DNA of 64,000 nucleotides from Pterois miles (GCA_947000775.1 CAMQGK010000416.1:3157501-3221500), one strand, 5' to 3'; counted from the stretch's first letter, positions 33,853 to 46,399 are shown. Numbers and translations: made by a program. The notes: generated by a model from the letters alone, not told the origin.

Positions 33853-34220
33853 GTGTCTCTGTCCATCCCTCAATTTCTCTGTAGACATCCTTTCTCACTT
33901 CTTCATTCATGATTTTTTTAAATTGTATACAGCCTTTCTCTCTCAGCTACATGTATCTTTACATTAATAATTATTACTAATTAATGAGACAATATGAATT
34001 AGTATAACAGCAGCACAAGAAACAGAACAGAAAGGCCAGCAAGAACAGGAGACTGCATGAGTGTAATGTGTGTGCAAACCAATAATGCAATATACAGATG
34101 AAAGTCCTTTAAAAATTCAATTTGTTTTAATAACTAATAAACACCATCAAATTCAACAATCACATTAATAAGTGATAATTGAAAGTGTTTATGTAGCACA
34201 TATATAAATAATGTAATGCC

Positions 34221-34223
<3 letters not shown>

Positions 34224-34286
<63 letters not shown>

Positions 34287-34299
34287 TATATATATAAAA

Positions 34300-34343
<44 letters not shown>

Positions 34344-34344
34344 A

Positions 34345-34398
<54 letters not shown>
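34224..34398. repeat. Long (TA)n tract with A-rich interruptions
   Basis: About 175 bp of TATATA with short AAAAATA breaks; fully self-complementary. Confidence 0.95.
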
Positions 34399-34402
<4 letters not shown>

Positions 34403-34539
34403 GTGCAATTTTAGGGGTATGTATACCAGTATGTATACCAGTTGAACATTTAATATCAGTGGCTTCATCATTTTCACATGTTAGTGTATCTTTGTGGTGC
34501 ATGTATTGAGAAAGCTCAACACATAATGTATAAAATTAC

Positions 34540-35120
34540 ATCAGTACAACAAGAATGGCTCGGTTAAGGTTAGAGAAATGGTAAAAAGAAACCATGAGAT
34601 GTGAACAGTGGTCACCTTTCAAAGTCTTTCAAAATCTTTATATGTTCAACCAGCCACTGTTGCCTCCACCGTTAGAGGTTTATCAGGCAACTCTTCCTTT
34701 GGCTCTGAGAGGCAACAAAATACTTCAACCACTAGAGGTCCTTGTCAGGAAAACACTATCACAGGCTCTTTTTCAGATTCAATCTTGTATTTTGGGTTTC
34801 TACTAGAACATGCTACAGCAACCTCCTGTCTCTTTAAGACCTGCTCCTGAAAAAAGCCCAGTCTGCTGTGACTGGCTTGTGAGAAATATATGGTTCACAT
34901 CTACAAAGGCACTTCTCCAGCTGTGGGCGGTATAGTCTAATGAGCCTGCTTGTGACAAAGGAAAGGCAGTCAAATGTGATTGGCCTGTTGAATCCAATGT
35001 TCTCTGATCTGGACAGCCCACAAACAGCTGACTGGGTTCTTATTTCACAGTTTGTAGGCTGGCAGGAACTCCACATGCCCAGCTAGCAAGCGAGCACTGA
35101 AGAAGGGAGTTTTTATGATA
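34540..35120. repeat. Two dispersed repeat segments
   Basis: 34555-34600 (GGTTAAGGTTAGAGAAATGG, AAACCATGAGA) and 34800-35115 (CATGCCCAGCTAGCAAGCG through GATATGTCCCTTTTAAG) look like common fish interspersed repeats. The ORFs carry no known motif. Confidence 0.4.
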
Positions 35121-35392
35121 TGTCCCTTTTAAGTATTTTAACAAATGATCAAAACTGTAATGTTTCTAGTGCATTCAATGCAGTTAAGTTCAGTTGTCTG
35201 TGCTGCCTTCACTTTCATATGGCACCATGTCCAAATGTGAAGACTGTTGATGAAAGCTGCCTCTCCCCAGGTCTTTGTTCTAGCCTAAGAGCAGCCCAGT
35301 TCAGATTACCATTATCATTTTAGAAATAATCCTCTGGAGGTGCTGCAGAAGGATTTCATAGCAGACAGGCATAATTGGAGCTTTGATCATGA

Positions 35393-35446
35393 GAAGAAGA
35401 AGAAGAAGATATTCCTTTATTAGTCCCATGAGGGGAAATTCAACAG
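35393..35446 (-). repeat. Tail-only SINE/LINE insertion
   Basis: (AGA)n followed by TATTCCTTTATTAGTCCCAT and GAGGGGAAATTCAAC: only the last 50 or so bases of the family A/LINE tail, in minus orientation. Confidence 0.6.
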
Positions 35447-36226
35447 CTGTGATGGATTGTTATTGACATCACTGAATCATTATTATACTTATATGAGGAC
35501 ACATCTTTGTCTCATTTTCATGACGTAACTAGTTTGGATTTCAAAACACATTTTTGTCTGTATCAATGTCACAAAACAGGTTGTTTGTGATAACAAGAAA
35601 GCACATTTTCTAAATAATGTTTAGCCATCAGTCTCTCTGTTCTAAGAAAATACAAGTCTTATTGGTCTCTTTTCTTTGGCCAGAAATTGCTGAATGCCCA
35701 TGAGACATTTTTTGTCTGCAACTTTTATCCATCAGCATCAGTGTAGTTAAAACCCCTGAGAACAACAAAGACAAATTTCCTAATATAAAATCGTAGTAAT
35801 GCATACTGTACTTAACAAAGTTATTTGTCAGGACATTCCATCTCTGTCCTGTCTCATCAGCCTGTCTCACCACGTCATCCTCCAGTCCTCCTCCCTTGGG
35901 CCTGTCTCTCCTTCTTGTCTTACCTTCTCTCTCCTCTCTCCTCAATGCCTCATGTTTGGAAGGTCCCAGGTTTTTCCGTGAGATGTTCTATATTCTGCAG
36001 AGCGCTTGTGGCAGGAACTGTTCCTCAGAAGGTATCTCATTTCCAACTTTCTCTACCACTGTTAGCAATCTTTTCTCTACTTCCTTTTCCTTTTCATTGA
36101 CCACCCCTGTGCTTCTCATCTGTGCTGCTGACATATTCCAGTGATTGGCTTGTTGGAGGTCATTGGCCTAGGGGAATAAATCACATCCAGTGTGAGTGGA
36201 CGTGTATGTCTTGTGTTTGTGTTTAT

Positions 36227-36228
<2 letters not shown>

Positions 36229-36263
<35 letters not shown>
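36229..36263. repeat. (TG)n microsatellite
   Basis: About 17 TG units. Confidence 0.9.
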
Positions 36264-36265
<2 letters not shown>

Positions 36266-36611
36266 CACATTTATGGACTACATCACAGCCAAGGTTCATT
36301 GAAGGGATGGTTTGTTAAAAAGGTATCACAACCTTTGTATTTGCTCCCATGGCAACCACTGGGTTACCTTGGTGACAGCTCTGTCTAATGACCTGCCGTT
36401 AGCAGCACCTGTACACACTCCTTGTGGAATTTATGCATGCCTTTGTGTAGCACTTTTCAGAGACAAGTTCACACAAATCCCCCACTCTCTGCTGACCCAT
36501 TAGCTAAACTAATGGCACAGCTTCCAGCAACCTACATCCCGTAAAAAAATGGCAAAGTATATAAAATAGCTTTCAAAATCATGGAAAAATAAGCAGTATT
36601 CTCTGCTCTGA

Positions 36612-36735
36612 GATGCTGGGGTCAGACAGGCGCATTGGGGAAATGTACTGTACGGAAGACCGCTTGCCTGATGTTGCTTGCAGGCCTGAGCCCTTCTGAT
36701 TGAGGCTCAGCCTGTGAACAGTGTGATGCGGTAAC
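36612..36735 (+). repeat. Dispersed repeat, copy 2 of a pair
   Basis: Diverged copy of 15165-15285, sharing GGAAATGTA, GCCTGAGCC/TCTTTCTGAT and GAGGCTCAGCC in the same order. Confidence 0.5.
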
Positions 36736-37546
36736 AAACATGCCCTATGTGAACACACAACCAAGAAATAATAAGTCTAATTCTCTACTGACTGACCTAT
36801 CCCAAAATAACTTTTTTAACTTTCTTCTCTTTTGAAGATGGTTGGGGTCCCGTTAAGAATCATTCTACTGTGAAGAGAGCCTGAGCTGTTCTGCAAATTC
36901 TGGCATCCAGGGAAGATGCATTTGCAGGGTGGTGTCGATGAAGGTATAGCTGACTAGAAACTGTAAGCTGTAGTGAATGCAGAACTTAATGCAGTATGCA
37001 ACAGAGCAGGAGAATGCACTGATACTAATGCACTCTAGTTGTTATATAGTGCTAGGGGAGGGGTCATGTTAAGGATCGCTCCAGCCTGTCATCGAGCCAT
37101 GCTTTCAGCCCCGCCTAAAAAATCCTAAACACTAAACTGGAGAAAAAAAGTTTAACGGTCTATCTCCACAATCCAGTAGTACAATGTTCACAGTCTTTGC
37201 ACGTTTTTAGTAACTATTTTCCAACATTTATAAGGTGTTTTGAAACAAATCCCTGAATTTCCTTTACACAGACTTTAAGCATCCATTTCTTTCATCCACA
37301 CTAACTCTGAGATTTGTGTGGAGATTGCACTTGATGAGCCACCGGAGTAAAAAAAGTACTTGGACGGCAGTGGAGTGTATAAAAGCAGGAGATTGTGTCT
37401 TGATTCTCTGAGATTCTGTGTGGACTGTCGCATCTATCATATCCGTCTCTGTTCTGTGAGACCGATATGATAGACTTCAAAATGCTTCAAAAATTTGGTA
37501 GCGTCAGAGTACACACCTCAGCTCATAAAGGTGCTAACTAGAACCA

Positions 37547-37929
37547 TCCATCCATCCATCCATCCATCGTCAACCGCTTATCCCGTTAGGGGTCGCGGGG
37601 GGGCTGGAGCCGATCCCAGCTGGCATAGGGCGAGGGCAGGGTACACCCTGGACAGGTCGCCAGTCCATCGCAGGGCACATAGAGACAGACAACATATAGA
37701 CAGACAACCATTCACACTGACATTCACATCTACGGGCAATTTAGAGTCATCAATTAACCTAAACAGCATGTCTTTGGACGGTGGGAGGAAGCCGGAGTAC
37801 CCGGAGAGAACCCACGCTTACACGGGGAGAAAATGCAAACTCCACACAGAAGAGCCGCAAGCTGGAATCGAACCTGCGACCCTCTTGCTGTGAGGCGACA
37901 GCGCTAACCACTACACCACCGTGCAGCCC
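37547..37929 (-). repeat. tRNA-derived SINE-like repeat, family B, full copy
   Basis: Minus strand: GGGCTGCACGGTGGTGTAGT head (A box), B box-like GGTTCGATTCC, then TTTGCATTTTCTCCCCGTGT, CTCCGGCTTCCTCCCACCG, ACCTGTCCAGGGTGTACCC and a (GGAT)n end. Flanked by the direct repeat GCTAACTAGAACC (37534-37546, 37930-37942), a 13-bp target duplication. Confidence 0.85.
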
Positions 37930-38027
37930 GCTAACTAGAACCGTATAGGGTTATTCAGCTTGTGGAGAACCCTTTTTGGTTCCTGATAGAACCTTTTTAT
38001 AATAGTTCTATATGGAACACTATCAAG

Positions 38028-38371
38028 GGCTGCATGGTGGTGCAATGGTTAGCACTCTCGTCTCACAGCAAGAGGGCCGCAGAGTCAAATCCGACCGGCT
38101 TGGGGCTCTTCTGTATAGAGTTTGCATGTTCTCCCTGTGAAAGTGTGGGTTTTCTTTGGGTACTCTGGCTTCCTCCCACAGTCCAAAGACATGCAGTTTA
38201 GGTTAATTGATGATGCTACATTGCCCGTAGGTGTGAATGTGAGCGTGAATAGTTGTCTGTCTCTATGTGCCCTGTGATGGACTGGCGACCTGTCCAGGGT
38301 GTACCCTGTCTTCACCCAATGGGATCGGCTCCAGCCCCGCCACGACCCCAAACGGGATAAGTGGTTGAAGA
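38028..38371 (+). repeat. tRNA-derived SINE-like repeat, family B, full copy
   Basis: Plus strand copy: GGGCTGCATGGTGGTGCAAT head to GATAAGTGGTTGAAGATGGA. Flanked by GGAACACTATCAA on both sides (about 38014-38026 and 38377-38389), a 13-bp target duplication. Confidence 0.85.
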
Positions 38372-39639
38372 TGGATGGAACACTATCAAACATAGTTATA
38401 TCTAGAACCTTCTGTTTAGAACCTTCTAGTTATATCTAGAACCTTCTGTGAAAACCCCCCAATGAGAGGTTCCACAGAAAACCCTTCTATGGTGTAATGG
38501 TTCCACACACAACCCTCTCTGGGGGTTCTATCCAGAACCTTTCCACCTTCTGTGGGTGCCAATAGGAAACCACCCAGGGAGTTATACAACCTATAGATCA
38601 TTGTCCAACCTAACCATGTTTTTGGGCCTCATTTGGCTCTGAAAGTGCCGGGGCTGATGTGATACAGCATACCTCACAACAGTTATGTTTCACAATCAGT
38701 TTTTGGGGGTGAGGCTGGAAGGATCTTTTAACACCTATGCTTTCAAGAATCCTTGAACTCTTTCTTACAAAAAGGGTTCTTTATGGAACCCGCAGTCTTG
38801 CAACGAACCCTCGAAGACCCCTTTGTTAAAAAACAGGGTTCTTTTGAAGCAAATGGTTCTGGGTAGAACCTCAGAACCCTGTTGCAACCTTTATTTCTAG
38901 AATGTAGAGCAGCCGTCCACCAATCAGAAGGTCATGGTCCCTGCCCCCCTACAGTCTACATGTCAAAGTATCCTTGGCCAAGATACTGAACCCCAGTGTT
39001 GTGAGTGTGAGTATCAGTGTGTGAATGTTTATCGCTCATCACCTCTGACACCAGTGTATGAATGTGTATGTGAATGGGTGAATACTGGCTTGTGTTATAA
39101 AAAACTTTTAAAGACTTTTAAAATATTATATACTGTAAATGCAGCCCATTTACCAGAGAGTGAAAAGGCCCAGACACACCAAGCCAACATCCAAGAACTA
39201 ACAGCAGTGAAGGCTAACTGTGTTGCCTCACATCGCCTTTTTCTTGGCTGACAAATTGCAATTGAACATACCAAAAAGACTACAGCCGATGAACCAGTTA
39301 GCACACACACTTTGCACCTGCATGAGAGGAAATAACTCTCCATATCAGCAGGTGGCGGTAGTCTGTTTAGTTTTCTCCACTGTGAGACTAAAAAAGGAAT
39401 ATCTTATCTTATCTGTATTCGTCATTCAACAAGGCAAACATGAAGACTGAGGACGATGGGTATACAAGCTGTTATGATATGTACATGAAACAAAGTGGCC
39501 GATGAGATGGCCAGCCATCGGCTTGGCGTGTCAGCACCTAAAGAGAAGACAATAGAGGCTAAGTAGTTTACCTGAGAGACAAGATGAATGAGTAGAGAAT
39601 GTTGAGCATCTGTGTGATTGGAAACAGTGCAAATGCACT

Positions 39640-40080
39640 CTTAGAAGTAAATGTTCTCACTAGAACTATTTAGAATTCTTCAGCTTGTCCTTAAAGGAGA
39701 ACTCTTTTTGGTTTAAGACCTTTTTATAAAGGGTCCGACTGGAACCCTGTCAGAGGAATCTACCTTGAACCATCTGTGAAAGGTTCCATCCAGAACCCAT
39801 TATGAGAGGTTCTATAGAGAACCTTTCCACCTTCTAAGGATGCTAACTGGAACCCACCCATAGATCTTTGTTAACCCTAAGACTGGTTTTAGTTCAACAT
39901 GTTAGGACAATACCATTGGAACCACGTTCAGCCAGGCTGATGTGGTGCAGTGCAACCCACAGCAATCATGGTTTACAATCACAGTTTTTCAGGGTGTGCT
40001 GGGACGGCTGATGCTTTCAACAATCCTTGAATAACTCGTTCCAAAAACGGTTATTTTGATGAAAAAGGTTCCGAGGAACT
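39640..40080 (+). repeat. GAACC-rich dispersed repeat, copy 2
   Basis: Uninterrupted relative of 37520-38910: TTCACTAGAACTA-like start, GAGAACCTTTCCACCTTCTA, GCTGATGTGGTGCAGTGC and CAACAATCCTTGAATAACTC in the same order. Confidence 0.6.
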
Positions 40081-40122
40081 GGAGTGTACACATGCAGAAA
40101 CATGCATACACATGCATGTGAG

Positions 40123-40123
<1 letters not shown>

Positions 40124-40192
<69 letters not shown>

Positions 40193-40316
40193 AAAGATTT
40201 AAAATGCGGAATACATATAGAACATATGCATGTACACACCACATCCTCTAAACATCAAACACACCAGTGGTCCATTTATAGCTAAAGCTGCTTCTGCTCC
40301 ACCCAGAAGGCTGAGG

Positions 40317-40402
<86 letters not shown>
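40124..40402. repeat. Two (CA)n microsatellites 130 bp apart
   Basis: 40124-40185 (about 31 units) and 40319-40402 (about 42 units), with unique sequence between. Confidence 0.95.
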
Positions 40403-40404
<2 letters not shown>

Positions 40405-41403
40405 ACAGCAGTTAAACACTGGATCACAGACCAGCCCCACTCTCAAACACCAATGTAATGAAAAACTTAGTTCTAAACAGATAAATGCCACACAAAAAAT
40501 GCTGTAATCAGCACAACATACTCCAAATCCCATCAGGAGCAAATAACAGTACTGAAAAATAAACAATAGATAATTTGTACAACTTCCGATTTTTCCTCAT
40601 AATTATCATATTTAGACATTTTCTTCAGTAATAAAGTCATTTAGTTGATAGATATCTACCCATCCATGGGGTACAATGCAATCAGGAACTGATTGTAACT
40701 AATGCAGTTGTCATGGTGCAGATTCACAAAAAGTACACAAATGGGGGCAAATAGAATCCAATAATGTTCTATAATTTCTTACTACCAACAACATGGTACA
40801 CAATTCATTAATAGTAGCTTTTTTTCATTTGACTCTATTTGTTATAGCTTGACTCATAGGCAAAACATAATAGTGGTAATGAGTGATCAAGCACTTCTGG
40901 GTGAAAAAATGGTGAGGAATGGAGAACACAGCCTTGCTTCATGTCTTCACTCGCACTTTAATCACTTACTTGATGTCCACAGAGAATACTTAAAAAAATA
41001 TGGGGCCCTGTTTAAACAACGTATAGGACATGGCCAAGGGCCCAATCTTACATGCGGGGCAAAGCGCAGTGCAACTGTTGTCGATAGTTTCAGCCCAATG
41101 CAGCTGTCATTTTCACATCCAGCACCCACACTGTGTAAGTAGCAAATGTACTTACACATCTGTCCACCCATGGGTGTGTTGGTTTTAAATAAAGTGTGGT
41201 CAGGTGCTTTTTGTATGTGCAGTTATCTTGAGGAAATAGAAAGTCATTGCACCATTGAACAGCAGAAACCTAAAGTATTTTTATGATATTTATAGGGCTC
41301 ATTATTCAGATAGTAAGATGAGTCTACAGGCAGGTTCACAACACACATACACTGTATGTTACTCCCACAGGAATGCAACAACTCAGTTAAACATAGTGTC
41401 AGC

Positions 41404-42018
41404 GCTAGAAGAGAGAGAGAGAGAGACATTCCTTTATTAGTCCCACAGTGGGGAAATTCAGTTTTACACTCTGTTGTTCACACAGTACATATACATGGGG
41501 GCGGCAGTAGCTCAGTCTGTAGGGAGTTGGCTTGGGAACCGGAGGGTCACCGGTTCAAGTCCCGACATGGACCAAAAACTGAGTGTGAACTGGTAGCTGG
41601 AGAGGTGCCAGTTTACCTCTTGGGCCGAGGTGCCCCTGAGCAAGGCACCAAACCCCCAACTGCTCGGGGCGCTTGTCTGGAGCAGCCCCCTCACTCTGAC
41701 ATCTCTCCATTACTGCATGTGTGTGTGTGTTTGTGTGCATGTACCATGTATAAGTTAAACAGAGTGTAAATTGAATTTCCCCACTGTGGGACTAATAAAG
41801 GTTGATCTTCTTCTTCTTCTACATGCGTCAATGGAGAGATGTCAGAGTGAGGGGGCTGCTCCTGACAAGCGCCCAGAGCAGTTGGGGGTTTGGTGCCTTG
41901 CTCAGGGGCACCTCGGCCCAAGAGGTAAACTGGCAACCAGTTGATCTTGGTCCATGGGGGACTTGAACCGGCGTCCTCCGCGTCCTAACCCAACACGGAC
42001 TGAGCTACTGCCGCCCGA
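41404..42018 (-). repeat. SINE family A copy split by another family A SINE
   Basis: Tail half at 41404-41495 ((GA)n, CATTCCTTTATTAGTCCCAC) and head half at 41821-42018 (ending CTGAGCTACTGCCGCCCG) are both in minus orientation; the plus-strand SINE at 41497-41820 sits between them. TACATG occurs at both junctions. Confidence 0.75.
41497..41820 (+). repeat. SINE family A, full copy, inserted in a SINE
   Basis: GGGGGCGGCAGTAGCTCAGT head, B box GGTTCAAGTCC, full body, AATTTCCCCACTGTGGGACT and a (CTT)4 tail. It is the best-preserved copy of the family in the window. Confidence 0.85.
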
Positions 42019-42789
42019 ACAATAGAACAATGATTTTATTCATTCAAGATAACACTAAATTCAGGCATCAGGCAACAATTCAGAATATAATGAAGTAAGG
42101 CTTTCAGGCATTTTGAATGTTCATCCTGCAGACTGGTGACTGAAAGCTGTGAAATATTTCTTTTCATCTCTTAGCCCATGGTCCCAGTGTGTCCAGAGTA
42201 GGCAGGGTGCATGAGGTTAACACTGCATTATCCCTTTTGTGTCTCTCTGCAGAGAACAGCAGGGTGAGGTGAGACACCACCATACTCTGTATTGAGACAA
42301 CTGTCCTGTTGAGCCGGTCAGTATGAACTCTGCTTCAGACAGGCAGTGGAAACCACTTTTAGAACAGAGCAGAGGGTTTCTGGCTTCCCCTTTTGCAGAA
42401 TGTAAGATTTTGTCGCTCTGTAATTTGGCGTCTGTCAGCAGACTGAAGGCTTTTTCCGGCCTCGGTGGAATTCTTGCCAAATCTTCTTCTTTATGTACTC
42501 AATTAGGATGATTAGGTTAGATGGAAGACATGGCTGTTTGAAGCTGCTCATCAATATTGTGTGGTGCACACAGCAAACAGCACAGCCCATGTTAGAGTGC
42601 AAAAAACACTACAGTGCAAACTCATTCCAACTTAAAAAAAAATCAATTATTCTGTATACATTCATTGTACATGCAGCGCAGTTAAGGAGAATGGAGATTA
42701 GCTGCATTGTAGATTAACTTTTGTAACTTTTTGTTGATATTTTCATGCATGATTTCATGCATCATGCAGTATCATGTATCACCTGCTCG

Positions 42790-42930
42790 CTATGTATGAA
42801 GGACTCACTCTAAGCAAACAGAAACACGACCAGTTTCAGCTGATTATACACCAATGAAAACATAGTTATGAATATTTTATTCCATTTCTGCCAATAGATC
42901 CCCCCAAATGCTACACACTATTCCTTTAAG
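42790..42930 (+). repeat. Dispersed teleost repeat, copy 2
   Basis: Shares GATTATACACCAATGAAAAC and TTTCTGCCAATAGATC with the copy at 1-420. Confidence 0.55.
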
Positions 42931-43680
42931 TTGCTTACAAATACTCAAAGCTGACCCTACAGTAATTGACATAGATACTCATGCTAATATGCAAGAGGAC
43001 TCTGATTCTATAAGCAGATTTACCACAGTACCCATCTGGGGGTAATAATTTTAACACAACATACAGTATTTTGTGGTATAAGGGCGAAGGTTTGCACATG
43101 GACGGTAGGGACATGTCTCTAATAATATTTTGGAAGGAGAGAATTGTCCCGACCAATATTTGAGCAAACATATTGCATATTATGACTTATGGCATACTGT
43201 ATTTGGAGTGAAAGCAGGCATTAATTAATTATAAATATATATATTACATATAGTTATATATAATAATAGCACCAAGTTATATTGGAACATAAGCTCAATA
43301 GACATGTAAATGGCTATCAAAAGTGATTAAGAATTTTCACAATTATTATTATATTTAATATTATGATTTAATTTACATTAAAACATACTCTGGGCACCAC
43401 CCGAGAGAAAATGGTAGCCAATTAATGCGGTCTAATGAATAAGTCTCATTAAATATATAAGACTATCAATTTGGAACTTTGATTAATGATGGAATTAATA
43501 GCAATAACCAAAAAAACAATGGATAGTACAAGTTGAAGGATTTTGGAGGTCTTGACATAGCAGAGGTTGACATTATTCACTTCTTATGCAGTATGAAAGA
43601 GACCAGCATGTATATTCCACAAACTTGGATTTACAATATAATAAATGGTTTAAACACAATATTAATCAAACTAAACTAAG
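42931..43680. other. Intron sequence, no gene signal
   Basis: AT-rich; nothing recognisable. Confidence 0.5.
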
Positions 43681-43690
43681 CAAACCAAAC

Positions 43691-43692
<2 letters not shown>

Positions 43693-43784
<92 letters not shown>
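43693..43784. repeat. (TG)n microsatellite
   Basis: 46 TG units, opposite in strand sense to the CA tracts 3.3 kb upstream. Confidence 0.95.
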
Positions 43785-43788
<4 letters not shown>

Positions 43789-44220
43789 AATGTGTGTGAG
43801 TGAGTGTGAGAGTTACAGAGAAACGAAGACAAGATGGCAGCTACTGGTCTGTATGGCATACAGACAATATGGCGGGCAATGAAAATCTACAAGATGGCTG
43901 AATCAAAGATGGTCACTCCACATGGCATCTTTGTTCTCTGGGGCACATGTGCTCAGAGGACAAAGGGTTGTGTGATGTGGGGTTGGAATTCCTTAAATGT
44001 GTATGCTTGGGTTTAAAACAATTCATAGCTTATGTAAGTGATTTTAATGTGTGTGGGATCATGCAGTGGGTTAGGAAAAGATGGTTAGTTTGCATGCATA
44101 GACCCATCTATGTAGCACAACTAAACACATCAGAGATGGCAAATCCAGTTACTGAAATATCCTGACTCAACAGTATCACAACAGTAAACTCAATAAATTA
44201 CATCAAACCAAATCAATACA

Positions 44221-44640
44221 TGTGCATTCACAGAAATCAAGTTGAAGAGTTTTGCCAAGCCATATCCCCTGTCATCATGGCTCCCCCTTGCCATAGTTTT
44301 GTTGTAGTATTTCATCGATTTCTAGTTGTGATAGCAGACGTTATAGACGTTGGAACAGTGGGCTAACAGCTGACAGCTTAGCCTTGATTGTGGGTGTCGA
44401 AGCAGCCGTAGTTCCCACATTCGCCCCGTGTATCCCCTCTCTCTGGGATTGCTTGTATAGTAGCATTCCAACAATTCCATATTCTCCGCCCTTGTCCATG
44501 TATGTCTTGTTACAGTAGCCCATGGCCTGTTTCCCTAGCATCTGACGTGGACCTTGTTGACCCAGGTGACGTTCGAGCCGGTATGACTCTGTCATTTTTG
44601 GGTAGGCGGGTCTTGCCTTATAACTATCCAGCTATGTGTG
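44221..44640. other. Unclassified segment
   Basis: A minus-strand ORF of 84 codons (44595-44341) has no motif I know. GC content is higher than its surroundings; it may be repeat-derived. Confidence 0.3.
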
Positions 44641-44658
44641 TGTGTGTATATATATATA

Positions 44659-44710
<52 letters not shown>

Positions 44711-44720
44711 CAGTATATAT
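44635..44720. repeat. TG/TA compound microsatellite
   Basis: TG and TATATA blocks in alternation. Confidence 0.9.
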
Positions 44721-45298
44721 AGTAGCCACCACTGCTGACAACTGGCCTGAAGAACAACTGAAGAAGTCTGAGTGAGAGTGAGTGTACAGCTTCAGTCCAG
44801 TGCATTATTCATTTTGTCTAGGCATTGCCTGGATGTGTCTATCGATCTGACAACAAAGTGAACCCCTATCAGCCGCTGCATCTGTTAGCATAGCGGTGTG
44901 AGGGACTGGCCCAGCTTCACTGCAACTACTGTGATTGAAAAATCACTAAACTGGGAGGAAGCTGGGTTGTGGGCCTCTTCAAATGGACTCGAAAATCAGA
45001 CAAACAGAGGACATAAAGGCACACACTCACATGCACGTGCACACACACAGTCAGCCATGGCTGAGGAGTGGCAGGCTGATGCTGTGCTGAGGTCATGGAT
45101 TTATTAGACAGAGACGCCACAGAGGAATCCCTTTGAGTCTGCTACACACACACAGACACACACACACAGAGGGTGTTTTTGATGCAGCTTGCATGGCCAG
45201 TGCTCATGCTTCATTGTGTGTTGCTGTGATCTTGTGCTTTTGACTGTTGATTTGAGGAGAGTGTGGAACTGGTGTGTGTGTCTGTGTGTGTATTTGCT

Positions 45299-45317
45299 GG
45301 GGGGGGGGGGGGGGGGG
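45299..45317. repeat. Poly-G tract (19 G)
   Basis: A run of 19 G about 300 nt upstream of exon E. Confidence 0.9.
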
Positions 45318-45623
45318 TCTTATATTAACCCTGTCAGCAGCCATTCCTCCCTCATCTATACCATCACACACTCCAAGCAATATCAATGAAGACCATGTGC
45401 ACAGAAATGGCCTCCAGTCATGTGTTGATCAGTCTGTGGACAACTTTATATGCCATATTTAAATAAGTGTTAGAGCATTTCAGCCCACGTGAATGAAAAC
45501 CATTGGTCCATACTGTGCGGGTTGTGTGTGTATATATTCATAACTAATGTGTGTTGAGAGTATGTCTGTATGATTGACACTTTGTGCACCTCCCTCCTGT
45601 CTGAACTTCCTCCTGTGGAGCAG

Positions 45624-45763
45624 GTGGGAACAGTGACAGCGTGTTTGACGTAGAGAAGGCTGTGGGCACCATCATCATCGCCAAGCCTCTGGATGCAGAA
45701 CAGCGCTTCTTCTACAACCTGACGGTGCAGGCTACAGATGGCACCAACACTGCATACACACAG
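45624..45763 (+). CDS. fat3: fat3-like exon E: cadherin repeat core
   Basis: The acceptor is TCCTGTGGAGCAG after a pyrimidine-rich tract; the donor is GTACAG. It is 140 nt, start phase 1, end phase 0. With the split Gly it reads GGNSDSVFDVEKAVGTIIIA, then KPLDAEQRFFYNLTV (LDAE replacing the commoner LDRE) and QATDGTNTAYTQ (the AxDxG motif). NLT is a potential N-glycosylation sequon. Exons D and E together are 351 nt with phase 0 outer ends, so only joint skipping would preserve the frame. It lies between two very long introns (12.7 and 15.3 kb) and is recognised by motif order and frame continuity. Confidence 0.92.
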
Positions 45764-46399
45764 GTACAGCTTAACCTTGACTTCATTGGTGGTTTATTGG
45801 TGGTTTACAGGTATACCTTGTGACTTTTTGGAGTAACTTAAAATGCTAATGCAGAGGAAGTGTCCATGTCGCAGCTCCAGTGGGTTAGTACCGAGAGGGT
45901 AGGAATGAGAGCCACAAAAACATGAACCAAATGATTTATTATTTGAACAATAAGTCGACTCAGATATAAAATTGTTTTCTTAAAACACACGGTGGTGGAA
46001 ATGACTGGATGACATTTGATACAACACAGAATGAACAGGAGGCTGGACAATTATAGCAGATAATATCTGTATTTTGTTAGATATGGAAAGGGGTGGCAGA
46101 GAATAAAGAACATAGACAATCACTGCAATGACAAATTGGGCTTCATATGCTGGGGTTATTACTGTATATTCTCTAGATTATGTAATGTATTTTCTATACT
46201 GGCCACCGCACCGCAAGCAGAAAGTCTTTGTCAGATTAGTTTCAGTGCAGCACATAGCCTTGTGTATACACAACTACCTGTTTCCAAAAATAAAACCCTG
46301 AAAATATCATTTGTCAGTGTTAAGAATTTAGATTAGATTACACATACATAAATATGTACAGAGAAAGTAAACAATAAATATTTATTTTTATCATTTATT

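Larger units (their letters stand above)
37520..38910 (+). repeat. GAACC-rich dispersed repeat, copy 1, hit by two SINEs
   Basis: Once the two family B SINEs are taken out, this reads GCTAACTAGAACCGTATAGG, ATAGAACCTTTTTATAATAG, many AGAACCTTCT phrases, then TTCAAGAATCCTTGAAC and AGGGTTCTTTATGGAACC. Copy 2 at 39640-40080 has the same order of phrases. It is probably a non-autonomous DNA element; the family is unknown to me. Confidence 0.65.

Noticed and set aside
41497..41565. tRNA gene at the SINE head
   Set aside because: A and B boxes are present but the cloverleaf is not complete and the unit runs on into a SINE body with a retroposon tail; same for 28944-29279 and 56214-56530.
44341..44595. 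84-codon minus-strand ORF as a small gene
   Set aside because: No recognisable motif, no conserved context, and length is within chance expectation.
45838..46336. Coding sequence after exon E
   Set aside because: Frames are short and match no FAT continuation; the donor at 45764 is good and exon F continues the protein exactly.
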